This document shows, piece after piece, positions 17,551 to 25,270 of a stretch of DNA of 64,000 bases (position 1 is the first letter of the stretch; each line of letters starts with the position of its first letter). Made by a program: the position numbers and the translations under genes. This stretch comes from a gamma proteobacterium symbiont of Ctena orbiculata. GTDB taxonomy: Bacteria; Pseudomonadota; Gammaproteobacteria; Chromatiales; Chromatiaceae. The DNA lies in NCBI GenBank assembly GCA_003058495.1, contig QBVC01000017.1, positions 62,001 to 126,000 of the forward strand. Reading direction: 5' to 3'. Under the pieces are notes generated by a model. That model worked only from the letters and a program-made list of their open reading frames with translations, did not search any database and was not told the DNA's origin.

Positions 17551-18939
17551 TCAGTGATGGGAGAGACGATTGGCGATCCGCACCATCCTGGCCAGCTCCT
17601 TCTCCAGGGCCTGGCGCTTCTCCCGCAGGTATGACTTGAGGTCGCGACGGCGCAGGAAGAGCAGAAACACCCGGATGTTTTCCCGCATCCGCCGCATCTC
17701 TCCATGTACCAGCAAGGCGACAAGGCTGCCGACGATCAGGGCCAAAACATAGCCGAGCATCCAGGCCCAGCCGAAATAGCGATAAACCAGATAGCTCTGC
17801 AGTAACCAGAAGCCGCTGAAGAAAAGCAGCCCCAGCACCATATTGGCGGTGTCGTACTGATTGGTCCCCTTGGCAAAGTGGCGTGACAACCGTTTTGTCA
17901 GCTGGTAGGGCAGGTAGTTGTTTATCAAGCCCCAGATCGCCACTGGAAACACAATCAGCACCATCCAGACCATACGCAACAGATAGAGCGCGATCAGTGT
18001 CGGTCTGTAGTCGATATTGAGCTGATAATCCTTCACCCCGCAGTAGCTGCAGACCTTTTCGAACTGTTTGAGCTGGCTGATCAAGGTCCTCACCCGGTCG
18101 GGTTCATACTCTCTCAGCAGACGCTGGGCGTCGATCAGGCGTTGTTGGGCGCGCAGGCGCTGATGCAGGTTGCGCTGCCGGTATTTGCCGTGCCGGAAGG
18201 CGAAAAAGCGTTCCAGCCTGGCGATCAGGTTGACCTCCTCCCAGCTCTCCGCGTTCAGTGTTACCGCCTCCAGCCCCCTTCGAATCCGCTCGGTCAACTC
18301 GATGACGCGCGCTTCGTCGCTCTGTTGCGCAGCGAAGGTCATGTCCACCGCATTGCCGAATTCTACCAGCACCGCGCTGCGAAACTTTCCCCGCTGCGGA
18401 AAGGTAAGACCCACGGGAACGACCGCCGGTTCCCTTCCCGTGACCGCCATGGTCTCCAAGGCGAGACGGGCGGCACCGGTTTTCAATGCCGTCAGCCGCG
18501 GCACGTCGTGACTCTGACCTTCGGGAAATATGATCAGCGTCTCCCCTTGCGCCAGCAGTCGATAGCAGCGTTTGAAGGTATCCCTGTTGTTGCTTACATC
18601 GACACCGGGATCGCCGCGGCGGTAGATAGGAACCGCGCCGATCAGTTTCAGGATCGGTTTTAGGAGGGGATTATCGAACAGGCCGCTTCGCGCCAGTGGC
18701 CTGATCGCCCTTGTCGTCGCGGCCTGCAGTACCACGGCATCCGCCAGGGCATTGACATGATTCGCACAGAGAATGATGCCCTGATCCGCGGGCAGATGTT
18801 CAGCCCCGACAACCTCGAACTGGCGGTAAAAGACCCGTACCACGAGACGGCAGAATCCCTGCCAGGTTCGTTCAAACCAAGTCAGTCGACCTGCACCAGC
18901 GACGTAGGATGGCACGCTTTCCATGATGAATCCAAGCAT
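17551..18939 (-). CDS. PlsC-like glycerolipid acyltransferase with C-terminal membrane domain
   Basis: 462 residues. The acyltransferase block has CANHVNALADAV (H-x5-D, as in Gpt2/Sct1-like members) near residue 60 and IIFPEGQSHD near 135. The second half has a coiled linker and two hydrophobic pairs (about 325-350 and 380-430), with a basic C-terminus. It probably acylates glycerol-3-phosphate or lysophosphatidate at the inner membrane. MES at 18924 is an alternative start. Located immediately upstream of the secreted hydrolase, suggesting a lipid-remodelling pair. Confidence 0.85.
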   Translation of the reverse strand: MLGFIMESVPSYVAGAGRLTWFERTWQGFCRLVVRVFYRQFEVVGAEHLPADQGIILCANHVNALADAVVLQAATTRAIRPLARSGLFDNPLLKPILKLIGAVPIYRRGDPGVDVSNNRDTFKRCYRLLAQGETLIIFPEGQSHDVPRLTALKTGAARLALETMAVTGREPAVVPVGLTFPQRGKFRSAVLVEFGNAVDMTFAAQQSDEARVIELTERIRRGLEAVTLNAESWEEVNLIARLERFFAFRHGKYRQRNLHQRLRAQQRLIDAQRLLREYEPDRVRTLISQLKQFEKVCSYCGVKDYQLNIDYRPTLIALYLLRMVWMVLIVFPVAIWGLINNYLPYQLTKRLSRHFAKGTNQYDTANMVLGLLFFSGFWLLQSYLVYRYFGWAWMLGYVLALIVGSLVALLVHGEMRRMRENIRVFLLFLRRRDLKSYLREKRQALEKELARMVRIANRLSHH

Positions 18940-19351
18940 ATCACGTCAATGTTTAAACGCGCAGGTGGAACGGAAGAGCGATGCTTGGGAATCCATGAGG
19001 ATGACCAAAGCTGAAACGAAGCTGGAGAGATGGGAGACAACCTGACCGGTGTTGCCGACATGATAGGGTAACGAGGAAGTAAACTCCCGGGAACGACAGT
19101 TTGTAGGCAATGAGTTATAATTCCCCGAATACCGTCTATTCATTATTGCACGAGCAGCAAGGATGATTTTATGACTTTGCTGCTTCTCAATAATAGACCC
19201 TGACTGAATAATCCTGCATTCGTTGGATTGGATTAATGATTGCGCCTGTCTAGTATGGCATTGAGCGTGGCTTGAAGATAATAATGATTATGACTGGTCG
19301 GTAACAATAACTAATAAACTGCTAGCTATTTCCAACAAAGGGGGGAACTCA
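18940..19351. other. Divergent intergenic region
   Basis: About 410 bp between the divergent acyltransferase and cytochrome c genes. No ORF is supported. It contains a Fur-like AT-rich sequence at 19277-19293 and should carry both promoters; none is clear enough to call. Confidence 0.5.
19277..19293. promoter_or_regulatory. Possible Fur-like site upstream of cytochrome c
   Basis: GATAATAATGATTATGA resembles the Fur consensus of repeated GATAAT hexamers and is 59 bp before the cytochrome start codon. A weak call by eye. Confidence 0.25.
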
Positions 19352-19828
19352 ATGAACGTGTTGAAGATTGCCGTGATGGCAGCTGTTTTTCTGGCTTTGC
19401 CGGTTCAGGCTGACTGGCGAAATGAGGGCAGCCCTGAAGAGCAGCTCGCAAATCTGGTCAAACTGGTGCCGGGCACATCGCATTGGATGTTTGAAATCGG
19501 TGAACGCTACAAGAATCTCTACTGGGCGGCAAAACTGGATCGATGGGAGTTCGCGCAGTATCAAGTGGAGGAAATTGAAAAACTGATCAAGGTTGTGCAA
19601 CTTGCCAGACCGAAGCGTGCCGAGACCGCTCAGGAGTTTGTCGACAAGGGCCTGCCGGCAATCGCGGAAGGTGTGGCTTCAAAAGACTGGGATGTCTTCA
19701 AGCCGGCATTCGAAACGCTGCGTCAGGCATGTATAACCTGTCACGGTAAAAACGACCATTCCTTTATCTCGCTGCCGGCAGCGCCAGCGACTGCAGCAAG
19801 CCCGTCACTCAACCTGCCCAGCCCATAA
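19352..19828 (+). CDS. Periplasmic monohaem cytochrome c, C-terminal CITCH
   Basis: 158 residues with signal peptide MNVLKIAVMAAVFLALPVQA, cleaved before DWRN. AAGGGGGG precedes the ATG. A single haem site CITCH lies near residue 131, after mostly helical sequence, the arrangement of class II (cytochrome c'-like) proteins. The C-terminus is a short Ala/Ser/Pro tail. Cytochromes c' bind NO or CO; this could instead be a small electron carrier. Monocistronic and divergent from the acyltransferase. Confidence 0.82.
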   Translation: MNVLKIAVMAAVFLALPVQADWRNEGSPEEQLANLVKLVPGTSHWMFEIGERYKNLYWAAKLDRWEFAQYQVEEIEKLIKVVQLARPKRAETAQEFVDKGLPAIAEGVASKDWDVFKPAFETLRQACITCHGKNDHSFISLPAAPATAASPSLNLPSP

Positions 19829-19922
19829 GGGCAGAGCCGCCTCCAGGGGATGGAGGCAGCTGGATTCACATTGCCACCATGAGGGTGGAGAGCAGCAAAC
19901 AGGATCCCATGACAACGGGGCT

Positions 19923-20837
19923 TTATCGCTCCAGGTTGATCTCGACCCGTCGATTCGCCGCCCGCGCGGATTCGGTGCGCCTTGCGATCTTGGGCCGGGA
20001 CTCGCCATAGTGGCGTTGGCTCATCAACCGTCCTTTGACTCCCTTGCTTGAGAGATAGCTGTAGACATTAGCCGCGCGCCGTGCCGACAGTCCCTTGTTG
20101 TACCGACTCGAACCCTGGTCATCCGCATGACCCTCGATGCTGACCCTGCTGATCCTCTCATCCGCCTGAATATAGGCGGCAAGCTGGTCGAGTCGCTGTT
20201 CTCCCTTGCCGTCCACCCGATCCACATCCAGGGCGAAATGCAGCGTCGAGTTACGCAACGCCGAAAATCCCCCGCTCTTCGGCAACTGGCGAAGGCAGCG
20301 TTTGAACTGCCGATAGGGTTTTTGGAAATTGACCGGTGACAGCTCTACCCGCACCCGACGGCGGCTGTCGTCCCAATCGGGAAAAGCAAAGCTTCCCACC
20401 TGTCCTTTTGTCAACGAGGTCAGCAGCCACCCCGCCTGCTTGCGCGGCAGCGCCATCGGCTGCAGGCCGGGCTGAATGGTTATCGCGTGCCGGATGGGAT
20501 CGGGAGGATTGTGCTCCCAAGGCGGCGAGACCTCGTTCACGATCCCCTCGACCCGCTCGGGTACCGGCTGAAAGCTGTTGATGAAGAAGTGGAGACTTTC
20601 ACCTGCCAGTCGCCGGAATCGGGCCACCCCGAACTGCGGCACCTCGTGCGCCAGTTCGCAGCTGTAATCCGATCCGCTAAACGACCATGCCGAGTCGTGC
20701 ATCCCGGCCATGTAGCGCTGATCCTCCAGCTCAAGCGCCTGCAGGGTATGGGGCTTGAACATCAACAGCAGCGACAGCCAGAGCGCCGCCGTGACGAAAT
20801 AGACCTTCTCTTCATATCTGCAAACTGGAAACGCCAT
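19923..20837 (-). CDS. motY: MotY-like flagellar motor protein with OmpA-type C-terminus
   Basis: 304 residues. An N-terminal hydrophobic segment (12-35) acts as signal. The N domain matches the MotY pattern (WSFSGSDYSCELAHEVPQFG; VSPPWEH; WLLTSLTKGQ; FPDWDD), and a C-terminal OmpA/Pal domain (about 190-300) has VSIEGHADDQGSSRYNKGLS and RRVEI for peptidoglycan binding. MotY forms the T-ring stabilising PomAB or MotAB stators in polar flagella. No other flagellar gene is nearby, but cheV is 3 kb away. Confidence 0.88.
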   Translation of the reverse strand: MAFPVCRYEEKVYFVTAALWLSLLLMFKPHTLQALELEDQRYMAGMHDSAWSFSGSDYSCELAHEVPQFGVARFRRLAGESLHFFINSFQPVPERVEGIVNEVSPPWEHNPPDPIRHAITIQPGLQPMALPRKQAGWLLTSLTKGQVGSFAFPDWDDSRRRVRVELSPVNFQKPYRQFKRCLRQLPKSGGFSALRNSTLHFALDVDRVDGKGEQRLDQLAAYIQADERISRVSIEGHADDQGSSRYNKGLSARRAANVYSYLSSKGVKGRLMSQRHYGESRPKIARRTESARAANRRVEINLER

Positions 20838-21038
20838 ACCTCGAACCAGGGATCAAACGCCAACTCTGAAGAGCATATCGGCCAGTTTGGGTCGATCCTT
20901 AGTTGTCACCATGCAGGTTGTGGTGACCGAGTCTGGCGGGGATACAGCTGGGGCGGGTGGCTCAAGGCAGAGCAGCCCAGCAACCGGGGAAGCGCGTATT
21001 CAGCCTGGTGAGGTCGGACCTGTACAAGGCATCAACGG

Positions 21039-21596
21039 TTATTCGTCCTCATGGGCCTGGAGGTAATCGATGAGGCTGCGAAATCGATTGTAGTCTTGGC
21101 GATTGAACAGGGGGTCCTCTCCGTGTGCGATCTCCGCCTCCAATTTCTGCCAATCCTTGTCGCTGAGCACGCTCTCCACCAGGGGAAACACCTCCTGCTC
21201 CTCGAGGTCGATATGCTGACGCTGCAGGGCGACGAACTCCCTGCCCCGGGTCTCCACCTCCTCCCTCAGCAGTACCTCGCCCTGCATCGCCCCCTCCAGG
21301 GTCTTTCTGTAGTTGCGTGCCAGCCCTATCAGATCAACGTGCTCCTTGGTTATCCGTTCATAGAGGGGCTTTTGCTCTTTCATCGACTTCTTGCGAAAGG
21401 CAACCTTGTTGATCTGATCCTCCGTGGGATGGTGGGACTGTTCGGCATAGTGCTCTATGTAGTCCAACATCTCGATCTTGAGATCGAAGTTCGCTTCGTG
21501 GCCGGCGCTCAGCGCGTCCAACTCGTGACTCATGAGATCGAGCAGGCGGGCCAGATTGATATGGTCTTTGTGGAGCTTTTCCAGTAGGGGTCTCAT
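21039..21596 (-). CDS. Hemerythrin-like protein coupled to a K+ channel gene
   Basis: 185 residues from ATG 21596 (MRPLLEKLHKDH). The start overlaps the stop of the channel gene as ATGA, indicating translational coupling. Hemerythrin HHE features are HKDHINLARLLD, the YIEHYAEQSHHPTED segment, ITKEHVDLIG and LQRQHIDLEEQEVFP, which together provide the usual His/Glu set for a di-iron site. Cytoplasmic. Such proteins bind O2 or NO or store iron. The coupling to an RCK channel suggests a link between oxygen or redox state and K+ flux; that is inference. Confidence 0.88.
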   Translation of the reverse strand: MRPLLEKLHKDHINLARLLDLMSHELDALSAGHEANFDLKIEMLDYIEHYAEQSHHPTEDQINKVAFRKKSMKEQKPLYERITKEHVDLIGLARNYRKTLEGAMQGEVLLREEVETRGREFVALQRQHIDLEEQEVFPLVESVLSDKDWQKLEAEIAHGEDPLFNRQDYNRFRSLIDYLQAHEDE

Positions 21597-23296
21597 GTCA
21601 CCTCTCTTTTTCTCAAGCGGCGCCAGACCCATCCCTCCGGCCTGGCCTCTCCCGTGAGAATATAGTTTAGGGCATTTTCATTTTGCAGAGTCCAGTGCAT
21701 ACGGTTTTTTGCATAAACAGACCCACAGAAGAGCAAATGATCGTCCTTTTGTACCTTGAGATCCAAGTCAGGCAGTAAAATATAGTCGTTATGGCGATAG
21801 AGCATCAGCGGTATACAGGGGAGTTTACTGCTTCTGTCCCTCGGATCCGTCATCAGCTCCCCCAAGGTCAACTGGTTGCCGCGTCGGACGAAGGCACACA
21901 CCGCATGGGACTCACGCTCGGAAAAGGCGATCTCCCACACCTCCGGCGCATGATGCGTCACCAGGGCGGAAATCCTGCTGATCAGCTGGCAGGCCCATTC
22001 ATCATCCTGGTGCAGTACAAGCTTGACGAACTGATGCTGCATCGGTGCGCCCAACAATACCCGAATACGGTTGGCAATGATATCGCTGGGTAACATTACC
22101 ATCTCAGCACCGACGGCCTCTATCACCGCATCGTTGTGTTTGAGATTCTGTCTCAAAATCACGAACAGGTCGGTATTCAACTCCCGCGCGGTCATGATGA
22201 TCGAGAGATTGTTGGCATCGTTGTCGGTGCCCGCCACCAGACCGACAGCCCTTTCGATCTCCGCTTCAGTGAGGGTGTCCGCCTCCGTACCGCGCCCGAT
22301 GACGCAGTGGGTGGGCGGGGTGCCCGTCATCTCGGGTTCCGCCTCCACGACAATGACCTCCAATCCTTCGCGCACGAGCTTATCGTAGACCGCCTTGCCG
22401 AAGCGGCCATAGCCGCAGATCACCCACAGACCCTTGCTTGGGGGATAGACAGGGTCGTTGAGCATGTCTCGCTGGCCCAGGGAGAGCCAATCCTGCAACA
22501 GGCTGAGACAGGGCGCCTGGATGGCGGTCGCCAGGTGCAGCGCGAAGGCGTCGAAGGGATCGATAATGTAATCGGTGCCGAAGGAGGCCATGTTCTTCTC
22601 CACGTCATGGGAGTCGGCTCGACAGATCACCTCCACCTCGGGATGAATCAATTTTGCCGTGATGGCGATCATCAGATTGTCTTCATTGGAGTTGGTGAGC
22701 GCCACCACGCCCTCACACAAGGGATGCTTGAGGCCCGCCTCGAGGAGATGCTCGGGCAGACTGGCGTCGCCGCAGAGACCGGGGACATACTCGCGCAGGT
22801 TTTCCAGCTTCAACATGTTGACGCGATCCTCGAGGATATCGATCACCACCGCATGCTGGTTTCTGTCGGTAAGCGCCTTGACCAGCGCCTCCCCGGTCTG
22901 GCCATACCCACAAACCAGATAAAATGACTCTCGCATTCTCTTGATTTGCTTGGCGAATCTCCGCTCAGTTAAAGCGTTTTGGAAGGTTTCGTCCTTGAGC
23001 AGGGCCAACACGGTTCCGATGGAGTAGAGCCAAACGACGACGGTGAAGAAGATCGAGAAACTGACCCATAGACGTTGCGCCGCGGTGAAGGCGAAGGGGA
23101 TCTCGCCAAAACCGATGGTGCTGGACATGAAACTGACGAAATAGAAGGCGTGAAAGAAATCCATATGCCAGACATTGCCGTCGGCATCCCGGCCGGGAAT
23201 CAGCACCAGACCCAGCATGGCGATGGAATAGGTCATCACCAGGGTCAGCAGCGGCGCCCGCATGCGCCTGAAGATGAGAAAGAAGATATTGTTCAT
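21593..23296 (-). CDS. Two-TM potassium channel with two RCK/TrkA domains
   Basis: 567 residues. A first membrane helix (about 13-33), pore loop with selectivity filter STIGFGEIP (variant of TVGYG) and second helix (about 70-95) are followed by an RCK_N Rossmann domain (VCGYGQTGEALVKAL) and a second one (ICGYGRFGKAVYDKL), each with TrkA_C-like parts. It likely conducts K+ under nucleotide or ligand gating. It lies between a DUF6394 protein (28-bp gap) and hemerythrin (4-bp overlap). Confidence 0.92.
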   Translation of the reverse strand: MNNIFFLIFRRMRAPLLTLVMTYSIAMLGLVLIPGRDADGNVWHMDFFHAFYFVSFMSSTIGFGEIPFAFTAAQRLWVSFSIFFTVVVWLYSIGTVLALLKDETFQNALTERRFAKQIKRMRESFYLVCGYGQTGEALVKALTDRNQHAVVIDILEDRVNMLKLENLREYVPGLCGDASLPEHLLEAGLKHPLCEGVVALTNSNEDNLMIAITAKLIHPEVEVICRADSHDVEKNMASFGTDYIIDPFDAFALHLATAIQAPCLSLLQDWLSLGQRDMLNDPVYPPSKGLWVICGYGRFGKAVYDKLVREGLEVIVVEAEPEMTGTPPTHCVIGRGTEADTLTEAEIERAVGLVAGTDNDANNLSIIMTARELNTDLFVILRQNLKHNDAVIEAVGAEMVMLPSDIIANRIRVLLGAPMQHQFVKLVLHQDDEWACQLISRISALVTHHAPEVWEIAFSERESHAVCAFVRRGNQLTLGELMTDPRDRSSKLPCIPLMLYRHNDYILLPDLDLKVQKDDHLLFCGSVYAKNRMHWTLQNENALNYILTGEARPEGWVWRRLRKREVT

Positions 23297-23324
23297 GGGA
23301 AATCCCGCCAGGCCCGCTAACCGC

Positions 23325-23708
23325 TTAGCGGCGCAGCATGACGGTTTCGATGATCAACAATATCACGGAGACCACGTTCGCCAGCATGGCGCCGCCGGAA
23401 AGCGAGACGATGCTGGCCATGGTGACTGTGGTGAGGCCGGTCTCGGTGACGTGCACCGCCAGGGTCCAGACAAGCGCAGCGGCAAACAGCTGCAGCAGCG
23501 CCACCAGGCTGGTTGCCAACAACACCGCACCCATCTGGGTCCGATCGCCGAATTTGAGCACGGTGGCGATCAGATTGACCACGATGACAGCGAACAGCTC
23601 GTAGACATGGTGGTGATCCGGGTTGTCCAGTTCACCGACAAAAAAGCCGAAATTCAGGGTCAGGGCAAGTACAATGAAAAAACCAAAAACCACCTTCTCC
23701 GGATTCAC
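23325..23708 (-). CDS. DUF6394-like small membrane protein
   Basis: 127 residues with about four membrane helices (8-25, 36-52, 60-85, 98-122). A conserved-looking HHHVYELFAVIVVNLIATVLKFGDRTQ segment spans the second helix. To my knowledge this type is often next to K+ channel genes. It is the first gene of the channel-hemerythrin operon. Function unknown; a channel accessory role is a guess from context. Confidence 0.7.
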   Translation of the reverse strand: MNPEKVVFGFFIVLALTLNFGFFVGELDNPDHHHVYELFAVIVVNLIATVLKFGDRTQMGAVLLATSLVALLQLFAAALVWTLAVHVTETGLTTVTMASIVSLSGGAMLANVVSVILLIIETVMLRR

Positions 23709-23919
23709 ACCGATTCTCCTCTATTTACCCGTGAAAACACCAATGATTCAGATCTTGGTGTAAAAGCTAGTTTTTTTCCAGTTATTTAGGTACTTCCCGG
23801 GAAACTCTCCGGGAATGGCGCCGCCAGATCCATGCCCTGCGCCGCCACGAGGGGAGATCTGCCGAAAAGGCCGTCCCAGTTAAAGCTTTTTGCCGCTCGA
23901 CCGCTACTAAAAGCATGAG

Positions 23920-23955
23920 GAACAGAGCCCCGGGTTGGCCGGGCTCTGTGCCTAG
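23920..23955. repeat. Stem-loop upstream of cheV
   Basis: CAGAGCCCCGGGTTGGCCGG followed by GCTCTG forms a GC-rich hairpin about 35 bp before the cheV start. There is no T-run after it. It could be a leader structure or a weak terminator for upstream transcription. Confidence 0.4.
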
Positions 23956-23990
23956 CCAAGAAAACGCCCTCTATTTTAGAGAACAGGACC

Positions 23991-24959
23991 ATGTCTAATT
24001 TTATTAAATCTGTAGATGATCGTACGCGCCTGGCTGGCACCAATCGACTGGAGGTCCTTCTTTTCAGCCTGGGTAAAGATCTGAGAACCGGCCGTGAAGA
24101 GACTTACGGCGTCAACGTCTTCAAGGTCCGTGAAGTAATGCTGGTACCGGAAATCACCCACGCACCGGATATGCCCCCATCGGTGGAGGGCATGGTCAGC
24201 CTGCGGGGAAACATGATTCCCGTGATCAATCTGCCCGACTTCTGCGGCATTCAGACGGAAGAGCGGCCTGGGATCCTGATCGTCACCGAGTACAACAAGA
24301 ACGTGCAGGGTTTTCTCGTCCATGCGGTGGATACCATCGAGCGCCTGGCATGGGAAGATGTCAAGGTGCCGCCGGCGATGATGGCGCAGCAGCACGGCGG
24401 GCTGGTCACCGCGGTCACGGAACTGAAGGACGGTCGGCTGGTCATGATCATGGATGTGGAGATGGTCCTCAGCCAGACATCGGGTTTTGGCCAGGGCGCA
24501 GAGCTGTTCGATGGTATCAAGCAGGTCGGAGACAACGATATCACCCTGCTGTTCGCCGATGATTCGGCCGTCGCACGGGATCAGATCATTCGCACCATGG
24601 AACACATGGGTATCAAATATATCGGCACCACCAACGGCGCCGAGGCCTGGAGCAAGCTCAAGGAGATCGCCGAACGGGCGATAGCGACCGAGCACAAGCC
24701 CAGCGACTTCGTGCAGATCATCCTGACCGACGTCGAGATGCCGGAGATGGATGGTTATGTGCTGACCAGGAAGGTCAAGGAGGATGCCCGCTTCAGCGAC
24801 ATCCCCATCATCATGCACTCATCGCTCTCGGCGGATGCCAATATGGCCCTGGGCAAGGGCGTGGGCGCCGATGCCTATGTGCCCAAGTTCGAGCCCACCG
24901 AACTCTCCGCCAAACTGCACGAGATTATCGAGAGTATCCACGGCCAGAAGGGCTCCTGA
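23991..24959 (+). CDS. cheV: Chemotaxis adaptor CheV (CheW-REC)
   Basis: 322 residues. The N-terminal CheW-like domain (about 15-165) contains YGVNVFKVREVM and VEGMVSLRGNMIPVINL; the C-terminal receiver (about 180-320) contains DDSAVARDQI, phospho-acceptor ILTDVEMPEMDGY and a PKFEP switch lysine. CheV couples receptors to CheA and may serve as a phosphate sink. Standalone location is usual for cheV. Confidence 0.95.
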   Translation: MSNFIKSVDDRTRLAGTNRLEVLLFSLGKDLRTGREETYGVNVFKVREVMLVPEITHAPDMPPSVEGMVSLRGNMIPVINLPDFCGIQTEERPGILIVTEYNKNVQGFLVHAVDTIERLAWEDVKVPPAMMAQQHGGLVTAVTELKDGRLVMIMDVEMVLSQTSGFGQGAELFDGIKQVGDNDITLLFADDSAVARDQIIRTMEHMGIKYIGTTNGAEAWSKLKEIAERAIATEHKPSDFVQIILTDVEMPEMDGYVLTRKVKEDARFSDIPIIMHSSLSADANMALGKGVGADAYVPKFEPTELSAKLHEIIESIHGQKGS

Positions 24960-25042
24960 CGAACTGAATCCCAAGCAACATAACGATGCAGCCAGCGACT
25001 GGAGCTGGCTGCAGATCCCGATCGTTTCGCCACCCAAGGGTT

Positions 25043-25057
25043 GTTACCTTAAGTAAC
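25043..25057. promoter_or_regulatory. Palindromic operator candidate GTTACCTTAAGTAAC
   Basis: A 15-bp inverted repeat (GTTAC/GTAAC around CTTAA) ending 18 bp before the cbrX-like start. A sister site GTTACCTATAGTAAC lies at 32265-32279 before the acetate-type symporter operon, 13 of 15 bases identical. Shared occurrence at two functionally linked operons suggests a common regulator. Confidence 0.5.
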
Positions 25058-25075
25058 ACCTGCTAGGCTCTAGGG

Positions 25076-25270
25076 ATGCGAGAGCCACCGCCACCCGACC
25101 GACAGATCGACCGCACAGTCGCCCTGGGACTGTTGATCCTGCTGCTCTTCTCGGCGCCCATCATGATCTTGTGGACCTCCCCGGGCAGCCCCTGGTATCT
25201 GCCCTATCTGCTATGGGCCGCCGTCATCTGCCTCATTGCCTGGGTCAGCCTCCGACACCATGAGCCATGA
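25076..25270 (+). CDS. CbrX-like small membrane protein overlapping the kinase gene
   Basis: 64 residues with two hydrophobic segments (15-34, 40-57) and a basic end (LRHHEP). The stop overlaps the kinase start by 11 bp. In Pseudomonas a small ORF called cbrX lies just upstream of cbrA and is translationally coupled to it; this ORF matches in size, topology and overlap. AGGG sits immediately ahead of the ATG, an unusually tight spacing. Confidence 0.7.
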   Translation: MREPPPPDRQIDRTVALGLLILLLFSAPIMILWTSPGSPWYLPYLLWAAVICLIAWVSLRHHEP

